From Streptomyces finlayi (GTDB taxonomy: Bacteria > Actinomycetota > Actinomycetes > Streptomycetales > Streptomycetaceae): a stretch of 64,000 nt of DNA. Positions 26,483 through 34,376 of this stretch are shown here, in pieces. The stretch lies in NCBI RefSeq assembly GCF_014216315.1, contig NZ_CP045702.1, forward strand, positions 3,844,001-3,908,000. Direction: 5' to 3'. Under the pieces are notes generated by a model. The model was not told the DNA's origin. It saw only the letters and a program-made list of their open reading frames with translations, and searched no databases. Position numbers and translations under genes: made by a program. Position 1 is the stretch's first letter, and the number at the start of each line of letters is the position of its first letter.

Positions 26483-27199
26483 TCAGGGGCGGTCGTCGCG
26501 GTCGGTGCCGTCCAGGCGGTTCGCCTCGGCGTCGGAGTGCCTGGGCTGGACGTCCGGGTCGAAAACCGTCTGGCCGCTGCCGTCGACGGAGCTCAGGGGT
26601 GCGCGGTCGTCCACTTCCGTGGGGGCAGGCGGTTCGACGAGCCAGTCCGGGTTGGCCTGCTTGTCCCACCACCTCCAGGCGGCGTAGGCGCCACCAGCCA
26701 CGAGGCCGAGCACGGTGAGGTTTCTGGCCAGCCGGCCGGCCTTGGCCCGCCGCCGGTGTTTCCTGACCAGCTTCTGGATTTCCTTGGCCGTCACCTGGCC
26801 GCGCAGTGCGGCCAGTGCCGCCGCACTGCGTGCGGCGGCCTCCTCGGCCATCGGCTGGGCCATGGACACCGCGTGCTCGACGCGCGGAACGGTGTAGTCC
26901 GCGGCGCTCCGGGCGGCGTGGCGGGTCCGGACCGCGGCGCGCTGTGCGGCCAGATCCACCTTGGGCGGCACGTGTGTACGCGCCAGTTCGATATGTGGTG
27001 CGAGGTGTGCCACGTACTGGATACGGGCCTGGTGGGCTGCCTTGGACATTTTGGGCGCGATTCGCACACGTGCCTCGTGTGCGTAGTGCGCTGCCTGTTC
27101 CTTGGCCGTGTCGGCATAGGGCGCCACCACTTCCGCGGCGTGCTGCGCGCTCTCCTTCGCCGAGTCGGTTGCGGCGCGCACGCTGTCGATGCGGGTCAC
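26483..27199 (-). CDS. DUF5324 family protein
   Basis: The product is 238 residues from GTG 27199, which follows an AGGAGGAGG stretch; the frame upstream is a fortuitous extension. It starts V-T-R-I-D-S-V-R-A-A. A long Ala/Glu/His-rich region (about 1-150) predicted to be helical or coiled coil is followed by a single membrane helix (NLTVLGLVAGGAYAAWRWW) and a polar tail. It matches Streptomyces DUF5324 proteins. Its location between tRNA-Ala and the cyclophilin is where mycobacteria carry cwsA, but similarity to CwsA is not evident. Confidence 0.75.
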   Translation of the reverse strand: MTRIDSVRAATDSAKESAQHAAEVVAPYADTAKEQAAHYAHEARVRIAPKMSKAAHQARIQYVAHLAPHIELARTHVPPKVDLAAQRAAVRTRHAARSAADYTVPRVEHAVSMAQPMAEEAAARSAAALAALRGQVTAKEIQKLVRKHRRRAKAGRLARNLTVLGLVAGGAYAAWRWWDKQANPDWLVEPPAPTEVDDRAPLSSVDGSGQTVFDPDVQPRHSDAEANRLDGTDRDDRP

Positions 27200-27483
27200 G
27201 AGATCCTCCTCCTTGGTGGCGGGTAGGTACTCCGCCTTTCCACCCAAGTCGAAATCATGCCCGCGGGTGCCCCGCGTGGCATGCGGGGCGGGCATCCGGG
27301 TCATGCATCTCCATCCCGGACATTGGGGTGCAAGGGGAGCGTGGCGACGACAATGCCACGGTTCGGGCCGCGGCGCGCCACATCGTCGTGCACTCGGCCC
27401 TGTGGGCCCTCGCGGCCGCATGTCGCGACCGGTGCTCCGTGCGAGGATCGGGGACGTCAGTGCGTACTTACGGAAGGCAGACT

Positions 27484-28011
27484 GTGGCCGAGCAGCTTTA
27501 CGCCACCTTGAAGACCAACCACGGCGACATCGAGATCCGGCTCCTGCCGAACCACGCGCCCAAGACGGTCAAGAACTTCGTCGAGCTCGCCAAGGGCGAG
27601 CGTGAGTGGACCCACCCGGCGACCGGGCAGAAGTCCACGGACAAGCTGTACGACGGCACTGTCTTCCACCGGGTCATCAGCGGCTTCATGATTCAGGGCG
27701 GTGACCCGCTGGGCAACGGTACGGGCGGCCCTGGGTACGAGTTTCGTGACGAGTTCCACCCGGACCTCAGCTTCAACAAGCCCTACCTGCTCGCCATGGC
27801 CAACGCGGGCCCCGGCACCAACGGCTCGCAGTTCTTCCTGACCGTTTCGCCGACCGCGTGGCTGACCGGCAAGCACACCATCTTCGGTGAGGTCGCCGGT
27901 GACGCCGACCGGAAGGTCGTGGACGCGATCGCGGCCGTGCCGACCAACCCGCGCACCGACCGCCCGGTCCAGGACGTGGTGATCGAGTCCGTCGTCGTCG
28001 AGACGCGCTGA
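27484..28011 (+). CDS. ppiA: Cyclophilin-type peptidyl-prolyl isomerase
   Basis: The product is 175 residues, cytoplasmic (no signal peptide), catalysing cis-trans isomerisation of proline bonds. Cyclophilin signatures are intact: FHRVISGFMIQGGDP with the catalytic Arg, MANAGPGTNGSQFF, and KHTIFGEV. The GTG at 27484 follows GGAAGG. The frame is open far upstream but that part is antisense to DUF5324. Same position as ppiA in mycobacteria. Confidence 0.95.
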   Translation: MAEQLYATLKTNHGDIEIRLLPNHAPKTVKNFVELAKGEREWTHPATGQKSTDKLYDGTVFHRVISGFMIQGGDPLGNGTGGPGYEFRDEFHPDLSFNKPYLLAMANAGPGTNGSQFFLTVSPTAWLTGKHTIFGEVAGDADRKVVDAIAAVPTNPRTDRPVQDVVIESVVVETR

Positions 28012-28058
28012 ACCGGGGCCCTGCGCCGACCGGCCCTGCCTCTCCGGAGGGAACCAAC

Positions 28059-28101
28059 CGCCCTGCTCGTCCGTACTGTTACATAGCGGACGAGCAGGGC
28101 G
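28059..28101 (+). terminator. Terminator-like hairpin after ppiA
   Basis: A perfect 15-bp stem (28059-28073 with 28087-28101) closes a 13-base loop. Only a short T run follows at 28108, so termination is probable but not certain. It could also be part of the rhomboid leader. Confidence 0.6.
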
Positions 28102-28161
28102 TCGGCGTTTCCGTCGACGCAGGGACGCAGGGACGCAGGACCGACCGAGGGGCGAGGACCG

Positions 28162-29055
28162 ATGGACCAGCAGCCGCCAGCAGGCCAGGACCCGTCCGCG
28201 GTCTCCGACAGCCCGCCCACCTGCTACCGCCACCCCGGTCGCGAGACGGGTATCCGCTGCACCCGCTGCGAGCGCCCCATCTGCACCGAGTGCATGGTCG
28301 ACGCGTCCGTCGGCTTCCAGTGCCCCGACTGCGTCCGTGGGGGCTCCGGCACCGGACACCATCCGGCCGCGAACCAACCCCGCACGGTGGCGGGCGGCAC
28401 CGTGGCCGCGGACCCGCGGCTGGTCACCAAGATCCTGCTCGGCATCAATGTGGCGGTCTTCATCGCGGTGCTGGCCGTCGGGGACCGGCTGCTCGACGAT
28501 CTGCTGCTCTTCGGCCGGGCGTACGCCCCCGACGGGCTGGAGGGAGTCGCCGAGGGGCAGTGGTACCGGCTGCTGACTTCGATGTTCCTGCACCAGGAGG
28601 TGTGGCACATCGCGTTCAACATGCTGGGGTTGTGGTGGCTCGGCGGACCGCTGGAAGCCGCCCTGGGCCGGGCCCGCTACCTCGCGCTCTATCTGCTGTC
28701 GGGGCTGGCGGGCAGTGCCCTCACCTATCTGATCGCCGCGCCCCAGCAAGCCTCGCTCGGTGCCTCGGGATCGATCTTCGGTCTGCTGGGTGCCACGGTC
28801 ATCCTGATGCGCCGGATGAACTACGACATGCGGCCGGTCCTCGCGCTCCTCGCGCTGAACCTGCTCTTCACCTTCACCTGGGGCGGCATCGCCTGGGAGG
28901 CCCATGTCGGTGGTCTCGTCGCGGGCATCCTCATCGCGATCGCCATGGTGCACGCCCCGCGCGAGCGCCGGAACCTGGTGCAGTACGGGACCTGCGCACT
29001 GGTTCTCGTCGCGGTGATCGGTATCGTCCTCGCCCGGACCGCAGCGCTCAGCTGA
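28162..29055 (+). CDS. Rhomboid family intramembrane serine protease
   Basis: The product is 297 residues. The N-terminal about 75 residues carry four pairs of Cys/His ligands (RCTRCERPICTECM, CPDC) forming a small zinc-binding, B-box-like domain in the cytoplasm. Six or more membrane helices follow. The catalytic dyad is Ser202 in GASG and His248 in EAHVGG, with the HLxxN-type motif in HIAFNMLGLWW. Rhomboids cleave membrane-protein substrates within the bilayer. The substrate is unknown. It is located between ppiA and crgA as in other actinobacteria. Confidence 0.95.
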   Translation: MDQQPPAGQDPSAVSDSPPTCYRHPGRETGIRCTRCERPICTECMVDASVGFQCPDCVRGGSGTGHHPAANQPRTVAGGTVAADPRLVTKILLGINVAVFIAVLAVGDRLLDDLLLFGRAYAPDGLEGVAEGQWYRLLTSMFLHQEVWHIAFNMLGLWWLGGPLEAALGRARYLALYLLSGLAGSALTYLIAAPQQASLGASGSIFGLLGATVILMRRMNYDMRPVLALLALNLLFTFTWGGIAWEAHVGGLVAGILIAIAMVHAPRERRNLVQYGTCALVLVAVIGIVLARTAALS

Positions 29056-29092
29056 GCAGGTCCTGAGCGATTTTGATCCTTCGGGACCAGAG

Positions 29093-29295
29093 TTGTCCAC
29101 AGAGGGTGCCAAATCTTGTGCATCCCGTGGGGAACATATGCGCCCCTTGTCGCTGAGCTGGGTTTTTCCAGTCAGGACAAGGGGCGAACCCTCCCCGAAC
29201 GGGGGAGGGTGTAGTCACACCGGCGTCAACTTCGGCGCAGGTTATCCACAGATCGTCCGACCTTTTCCCCCGCCTGTGGATAACTCTGTGGGTAA
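29093..29295. promoter_or_regulatory. Cluster of DnaA boxes upstream of crgA
   Basis: TTGTCCACA at 29093-29101 matches the Streptomyces DnaA box. TTATCCACA at 29242-29250 and its inverse TGTGGATAA at 29275-29283 match the general consensus, and TGTGGGTAA at 29287-29295 has one mismatch. The whole 29056-29399 gap is otherwise gene-free. Confidence 0.55.
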
Positions 29296-29333
29296 CTCAG
29301 GGCAGGGCTTGCGGGAGCGGAACTGATCGTGGT

Positions 29334-29382
29334 GGGACTACGGAGCGGGACTACGGAGCGGGACTACGGAGCGGGACTACGA
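29334..29382 (+). repeat. 13-bp tandem repeat, nearly four copies
   Basis: The unit GGGACTACGGAGC is repeated exactly three times from 29334 with a partial fourth copy ending at 29382. It lies 18 bases beyond the 3' end of crgA. Confidence 0.9.
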
Positions 29383-29399
29383 GGTCGCCCTACCGAGGG

Positions 29400-29654
29400 C
29401 TACTTCCACTGGGTGGAGACACCGAAGCCGCCGGCGATGAAGCCGAAGCCGACGACGATGTTCCAGTTACCCAGTGCCTTGATGGGCAGGTTGCCCTCGG
29501 TCACGTAGAAGACGACGATCCAGGCCAGACCGATCAGGAACAGCGCCAGCATCACGGGCGCCACCCAACTGCGGTTGGTCAGCTTTATGTTCGTGGCCGT
29601 CTTCGCCGGAGGGGGCGTGAAGTCGGCCTTCTTGCGGATACGTGACTTCGGCAC
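29400..29654 (-). CDS. crgA: Cell division protein CrgA
   Basis: The product is 84 residues. A basic N-terminus (MPKSRIRKKADF) and two transmembrane helices (about 32-51 and 65-81) match CrgA, which in Streptomyces inhibits untimely FtsZ ring formation in aerial hyphae and in mycobacteria recruits septal proteins. It is intact and is divergent from the DUF881 gene at 29797, with 142 bases between starts. Confidence 0.97.
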   Translation of the reverse strand: MPKSRIRKKADFTPPPAKTATNIKLTNRSWVAPVMLALFLIGLAWIVVFYVTEGNLPIKALGNWNIVVGFGFIAGGFGVSTQWK

Positions 29655-29796
29655 GAGGAACTCTCCTGTCGATGCGCTGCGTGACCGCGCAGAGAACTGT
29701 GGCTGACGCCGGGGCTGGGCACGGAGGGGGAATGCTGCCGCCCCCGGGCGTCCGTTAGCGTAGTGCTTCCGTGGCGCCTAAGGAGATAAGGGTACG

Positions 29797-30564
29797 TTGA
29801 GCAATTCTGCCGACCTTCCCGAAGACCCGGTCCGGGACGCCTCGCGATGGGCGGTCCGGGGGCTCACCGCTGCCGTTTTCGCCCTGGCCGGACTGATCTT
29901 CGTCACCAGTGCCAACACGGCCAAGGGTACCGACATCCGTACGGACTCCTCGCTGCTGAAGCTCTCCGATCTGATCCAGCAGCGCAGTCAGAACAACGCC
30001 GACCTGAACGAGTCGACCGCCGCGCTCCGCGAGGACATCGACACCCTGGCCCAGCGCGACGACGGCAGCAGCAAGGCCGAGGACGCCAGGCTCAAGGCGC
30101 TGGAGAAGGCGGCGGGCACCACGAAGATCACTGGAGAAGCGGTCGGCGTCACGCTCGACGACGCTCCTCCGGACGCCACGGCCAACCCCGGGTACCCCGA
30201 GCCGCAGCCCAATGACCTGGTCATTCACCAGCAGGACCTCCAGGCCGTCGTCAACGCGCTCTGGCAGGGCGGCGCCCGCGGCATCCAGGTCATGGACCAG
30301 CGGCTGATCTCCACGAGCGCCGTCCGCTGCGTGGGCAACACCCTGATCCTCCAGGGCCGGGTCTACTCCCCGCCGTACAAGGTCACCGCCGTGGGCGACC
30401 CCGACCGGCTCAAGCAGGCACTCAACGACTCCACGGCGATCCAGAACTACCAGCTGTACGTGAAGGCGTACGGACTGGGCTGGAAAGTCGACGAGGACGA
30501 CCGGGTGACTCTTCCCGGCTACTCGGGCACAGTGGATCTCCACTACGCGGAGCCTGTGGAGTAG
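29797..30564 (+). CDS. DUF881 family membrane protein
   Basis: The product is 255 residues. A short cytoplasmic N-terminus, one transmembrane helix at about 21-40, a coiled-coil-like segment (about 50-105), and a C-terminal alpha/beta DUF881 domain are visible, the last including NALWQGGARGIQVMDQRL and GNTLILQGRVYSPPY. The start is TTG at 29797 behind AAGGAGATA, a rare initiation codon here. It is conserved next to crgA in actinobacteria (Rv0012 position). Role unknown, presumed envelope. Confidence 0.88.
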   Translation: MSNSADLPEDPVRDASRWAVRGLTAAVFALAGLIFVTSANTAKGTDIRTDSSLLKLSDLIQQRSQNNADLNESTAALREDIDTLAQRDDGSSKAEDARLKALEKAAGTTKITGEAVGVTLDDAPPDATANPGYPEPQPNDLVIHQQDLQAVVNALWQGGARGIQVMDQRLISTSAVRCVGNTLILQGRVYSPPYKVTAVGDPDRLKQALNDSTAIQNYQLYVKAYGLGWKVDEDDRVTLPGYSGTVDLHYAEPVE

Positions 30565-30584
30565 TCCCCCGGGGAGGCTGGCCG

Positions 30585-31307
30585 GTGTCGCTGCGACTGT
30601 TCGTCAGAAGTTTCAGCGAGCTGTGCATCACCGTGGGCGCACTGATCATCCTCTTCGTCCTGTACATGCTGTTCTGGACGGGCGTGAAGGCGGCCGGAGC
30701 CACCGAGGGCGAGATCGACACGCTCCGGAGCCGGTGGGCCCAGGGCGCCGTCTTTGTGCCGACGCCCGCGCCCGCATCCGATTCCGGACCCGGGCCCGCA
30801 CCGGCCCCCGGTCCCGTACCCGCAGCTCCGGCGTACCGGGACGGAAAACCTTTCGCGATGATGTACATCCCCCGCTTCGGCAAGGGCTGGGAGTGGCCCG
30901 TACTGGAGAACACCGCGGTCAGGACCTTGCAGAAGGGACTCGGCCACTACGCGGGGACCGCTCGGCTGGGGGAGACGGGCAACTTCGCGGTGGCCGGTCA
31001 CCGGCGGACGTACGGGGACCCGTTCAAGGACTTCCCGCGGCTGCGTCCCGGGGACGCGGTCGTGCTGACGGACGGGACGACCTGGTTCACGTACCGCATC
31101 GGCAAGAGGCCCTACCGGACCGTTCCCGGCGACACGGCGGTCATCGACCCCGTGCCCCGCAAGTCCGGTTTCGACGGCCCGGGCCGCTACCTCACGCTGA
31201 CCACGTGCGAGCCGGAGTGGGGCAGCAGCCACCGGCTGATCGTCTGGGCCCATCTGGATGCCACCCAGCCCGTGACAGACGGCAGACCGGCGGCTTTCCA
31301 CAGCTGA
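30585..31307 (+). CDS. Class E sortase
   Basis: The product is 240 residues. A membrane helix at about 12-35 and a Pro-rich linker (about 60-82) precede the sortase beta-barrel. The catalytic triad is visible as H139 (VAGHRRTYG), C208 (LTTCEPE) and R217. Class E sortases join proteins with LAxTG-type signals to peptidoglycan. GGGGAGG precedes the GTG, 20 bases behind the DUF881 stop. It is the shortest and most divergent of three sortases here. Confidence 0.92.
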   Translation: MSLRLFVRSFSELCITVGALIILFVLYMLFWTGVKAAGATEGEIDTLRSRWAQGAVFVPTPAPASDSGPGPAPAPGPVPAAPAYRDGKPFAMMYIPRFGKGWEWPVLENTAVRTLQKGLGHYAGTARLGETGNFAVAGHRRTYGDPFKDFPRLRPGDAVVLTDGTTWFTYRIGKRPYRTVPGDTAVIDPVPRKSGFDGPGRYLTLTTCEPEWGSSHRLIVWAHLDATQPVTDGRPAAFHS

Positions 31308-31364
31308 CCCACGCCTGAGCCCCGGCCCTTTAGTCTGGGTGCTGTACCGAATGAAGGGGACGGC

Positions 31365-31553
31365 ATGTACGGCTGGATCTGGCGGCATCTGCCGGGCAAC
31401 GCGTGGGTGCGGGCAGTCATCTCGCTCGTGCTGGCCCTGGCTGTCGTCTACGCGCTCTTCCAGTACGTCTTCCCCTGGGCCGAGCCGCTGCTTCCGTTCG
31501 GTGATGTCACGGTGGACGGCGAAGGCACCAGTGGAGCGGGGACCGGTCAGTGA
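31365..31553 (+). CDS. Small single-helix membrane protein
   Basis: The product is 62 residues starting MYGWIWRHLPG, with one transmembrane helix at about 17-36 and a Gly/Thr-rich tail. The stop overlaps the pabA-like start (GTGA). It is conserved at this place in Streptomyces. No function is assigned. Confidence 0.75.
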   Translation: MYGWIWRHLPGNAWVRAVISLVLALAVVYALFQYVFPWAEPLLPFGDVTVDGEGTSGAGTGQ

Positions 31554-32188
31554 GCGCACGCATTCTCGTCGTCGACAACTACGACAGCTTTGTCTTCAAC
31601 CTCGTCCAGTACCTCTACCAGCTCGGCGCCGAGTGCGAGGTGCTGCGCAATGACGAGGTGACCACGGCCCACGCCCAGGACGGCTTCGACGGAGTCCTGC
31701 TGTCGCCGGGTCCCGGTGCTCCCGAGCAGGCCGGGGTCTGCATCGACATGGTGCGCCACTGCGCCGCCACGGGCGTCCCGGTGTTCGGCGTCTGCCTCGG
31801 GATGCAGTCGATGGCCGTCGCGTACGGGGGCGTGGTGGACCGCGCCCCGGAGCTGCTGCACGGCAAGACCTCACCGGTGACCCACGAGGGCAAGGGCGTC
31901 TTCGCCGGGCTTCCGTCCCCCTTCACCGCCACGCGCTATCACTCGCTCGCGGCCGAACCGGACACGGTTCCGCCCGAGCTGGAGGTCACGGCGCGCACGG
32001 CGGACGGCATCATCATGGGGCTGCGCCACCGCGAACTGGCGGTGGAGGGTGTGCAGTTCCACCCGGAGTCGGTGCTCACCGAACACGGTCACCTGATGCT
32101 CGCCAACTGGCTGGTGCGGTGCGGGGACGCGGGGGCCGTGGCGAGGTCGGAAGGGCTCGCGCCGGTGGTGGGCAAGGCCGCCGCGTGA
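31550..32188 (+). CDS. pabA: Glutamine amidotransferase, aminodeoxychorismate/anthranilate synthase component II
   Basis: The product is 212 residues, a class I glutamine amidotransferase supplying ammonia to PabB or TrpE. The nucleophile elbow GVCLGMQ gives the catalytic Cys, and GVQFHPES gives the catalytic His and Glu. N-terminal DNYDSFVFNLVQYL is typical. The GTG start overlaps the upstream stop, and its own stop overlaps the next gene. The synthase partner is not in the window, so PabA and TrpG functions cannot be separated (it may serve both). Confidence 0.93.
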   Translation: MSARILVVDNYDSFVFNLVQYLYQLGAECEVLRNDEVTTAHAQDGFDGVLLSPGPGAPEQAGVCIDMVRHCAATGVPVFGVCLGMQSMAVAYGGVVDRAPELLHGKTSPVTHEGKGVFAGLPSPFTATRYHSLAAEPDTVPPELEVTARTADGIIMGLRHRELAVEGVQFHPESVLTEHGHLMLANWLVRCGDAGAVARSEGLAPVVGKAAA

Positions 32189-33513
32189 GCGGACCCCGCC
32201 CCGAACGAGGTGCCGGAGACGAAGGCCCGTACGCACAGGGTGCGTACGAGGCCGACGGCACGTTCGTGGCGGCGATCGACCAGCTCGCGGACCCGCTGAC
32301 GGACCCCCTGCCCGGTCAGCGGCCGGGTCAGCACGCCTCGCCCTGGTTCAGGGCGGGCAACATCCCGGCCGACGGTGCGACCCCTCCGGCGCCGCCCCGC
32401 GCACAACAGCCCCAGCAGGGGCTCCAGGGGGCCCAGCAAGCCCAGGAAACCCCGAGGGAGTGGTACGACCCCGAGGGCTACGAGCGGGACTGGTACCGCC
32501 AGGCTGAGCCGGTCCGGAGCACGGCTTCCGCCGCTGCCCCTCCCCCAGGGCCGGAACCGGGACCGGGGCCGGACGTGGTGAGCCGCCCCGCTCCGCCCGC
32601 TGCCCCGGTTCCCGCGGACGACGAAACGGTCGGTCTCCGTACGGCCGATGTGGCGCCGCCCCCGCGGCCTTCGGCAGCCGCCGACGGACCTCGTACCCAA
32701 GGACGTGCCGAGCGCCGGAAGGCGGCCAAGGGGCGAGGGCGGCGTCGTACGGAAGCCACGGCCGGGGCGGACCCGGAAGCGGCGCGGCCCGCCGCTCCGA
32801 TGTCACGGGTGGAGGCGCGCAGGGCGGCCCGCGCGGCCAAGGACAGCCCGGCCGTCGTCGCCAGCCGGGTCGTGGGCGAGGTGTTCATCTCGCTCGGCGT
32901 GCTGATGCTGCTGTTCGTCACGTACCAGCTCTGGTGGACCAACATCCGTGCCGACCTGATCGCCGGCAAGGAGACGAACAAGATCCAGGACGAATGGGCG
33001 AGCGGTGAGCGCAGACCCGGGGTCTTCGAGCCGGGGCGGGGCTTCGCCATCATGCACATTCCGAAGCTCGACGTCGTCGCGCCGATCGCCGAAGGCATCG
33101 ACAAGGAGAAGGTCCTCGACCGGGGAATGATCGGCCACTACGGCGAAGGCAAGCTGAAGACCGCGATGCCCTCGGCGAAGCAGGGCAACTTCTCGGTGGC
33201 GGGACACCGCAACACCCACGGGGAACCGTTCCGCTACATCAACAAGCTGCTGCCCGGCGACCCGATCGTCGTGGAGACACAGGACGCCTACTACACGTAC
33301 GAGATGACGAGCATCCTTCCCCAGACCTCGCCCTCCAACGTCTCGGTGATCGCGCCCGTCCCCGCCGGCTCGGGATTCACCGCGCCCGGCCGCTACCTCA
33401 CCCTGACGACCTGTACGCCCGAATTCACGAGTACGTACCGCCTGATCGTCTGGGGCAAGATGGTCGACGAACGGCCGCGCAGCAAGGGGAAGCCCGACGC
33501 GCTCGTGGGCTGA
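32185..33513 (+). CDS. srtE1: Class E sortase with long N-terminal extension (SrtE1-like)
   Basis: The product is 442 residues from GTG 32185 (overlaps the pabA stop). Residues 1-225 are Pro/Ala/Arg-rich and cytoplasmic, followed by a membrane helix (about 230-255) with YQLWWTN, and the sortase barrel with H341 (VAGHRNTHGEPF) and C410 (LTTCTPEF). Position and sequence suggest one of the two Streptomyces class E sortases that anchor long chaplins to the wall for aerial growth. The numbering 1 versus 2 is by gene order. Confidence 0.88.
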   Translation: MSGPRPERGAGDEGPYAQGAYEADGTFVAAIDQLADPLTDPLPGQRPGQHASPWFRAGNIPADGATPPAPPRAQQPQQGLQGAQQAQETPREWYDPEGYERDWYRQAEPVRSTASAAAPPPGPEPGPGPDVVSRPAPPAAPVPADDETVGLRTADVAPPPRPSAAADGPRTQGRAERRKAAKGRGRRRTEATAGADPEAARPAAPMSRVEARRAARAAKDSPAVVASRVVGEVFISLGVLMLLFVTYQLWWTNIRADLIAGKETNKIQDEWASGERRPGVFEPGRGFAIMHIPKLDVVAPIAEGIDKEKVLDRGMIGHYGEGKLKTAMPSAKQGNFSVAGHRNTHGEPFRYINKLLPGDPIVVETQDAYYTYEMTSILPQTSPSNVSVIAPVPAGSGFTAPGRYLTLTTCTPEFTSTYRLIVWGKMVDERPRSKGKPDALVG

Positions 33514-33538
33514 ACATCATCACGACAGGGGCGGTGCG

Positions 33539-34267
33539 GTGGCAACGAGGACCGAGCACGAGGCGCGGAACGGCGGGACCGGGTCTCCGGTTCGCCGCGG
33601 CGGCCGTCACCCTGTCGCCACCGCGATCAGCGTCTTCGGCGAACTGATGATCACCGCGGGCCTGGTGCTCGGCCTCTTCGTCGTCTACTCCCTGTGGTGG
33701 ACCAACGTCCTCGCCGACCGCGCGGCCGACAAGCAGGGCGACACGGTCCGCGACCGCTGGGCGGGCGGACCGGGAGCCCTGGACACCAAGGACGGCATCG
33801 GATTCCTGCACGTCCCCGCCATGAAGAACGGTGAGGTGCTCGTCAAGAAGGGCACCACCACCAAGGCGCTGAACGACGGCATCGCGGGCTATTACACGGA
33901 CCCGGTGAAGTCGGCCCTCCCCTGGGACGACCAGGGAAATTTCACGCTCGCCGCGCACCGGGACGGGCACGGCGCCAAGTTCCACGACATCGACAAGGTG
34001 AGGGCGGGCGACCCGGTCGTCTTCGAGACCCGGGACACCTGGTACGTCTACGAGGTCTACAAGAAGCTCCCCGAGACCTCGAAGTTCAACGTCGGTGTGA
34101 TCGAGCCGGTGCCGAAGGAATCAGGTGTGAAGAAGCCCGGCCGCTACATCACGCTGACGACCTGCACGCCGGTCTTCACCTCGAAGTACCGCTACATCGT
34201 GTGGGGCGAGCTGGTGCGTACGGAGAAGGTCGACCGGGACCGGACCAAGCCGGCCGAGCTGCGCTGA
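33539..34267 (+). CDS. srtE2: Class E sortase (SrtE2-like)
   Basis: The product is 242 residues. A membrane helix at about 36-58 ending YSLWWTN is followed by the sortase domain with H140 (AAHRDGHGAKF), C209 (LTTCTPVF) and R221 (SKYRYIVW). It closely resembles the preceding sortase, consistent with tandem duplication. It is followed by a strong bidirectional terminator shared with pknB. Confidence 0.9.
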   Translation: MATRTEHEARNGGTGSPVRRGGRHPVATAISVFGELMITAGLVLGLFVVYSLWWTNVLADRAADKQGDTVRDRWAGGPGALDTKDGIGFLHVPAMKNGEVLVKKGTTTKALNDGIAGYYTDPVKSALPWDDQGNFTLAAHRDGHGAKFHDIDKVRAGDPVVFETRDTWYVYEVYKKLPETSKFNVGVIEPVPKESGVKKPGRYITLTTCTPVFTSKYRYIVWGELVRTEKVDRDRTKPAELR

Positions 34268-34291
34268 GCCGCCCGGCTGCTGAGGTACCGC

Positions 34292-34332
34292 GAAGGGCCC
34301 CGTTCACCATCTGGTGGTGAACGGGGCCCTTC
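34292..34332. terminator. Bidirectional terminator between sortase and pknB
   Basis: A perfect 18-bp stem (34292-34309 with 34315-34332) with a five-base loop separates the convergent genes. Confidence 0.93.
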
Positions 34333-34376
34333 GTTCGTACGGGGGGTGCCTGTGTGGCCGTGCGGATTGGCTCCGG

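Noticed and set aside
29093..29295. Possible oriC because of clustered DnaA boxes
   Set aside because: Streptomyces oriC lies between dnaA and dnaN with about 19 boxes. Here only three or four boxes are present and neither gene is nearby.
29334..29382. Short CRISPR-like array
   Set aside because: Units are contiguous without spacers and no cas genes are present, so it is a simple tandem repeat.
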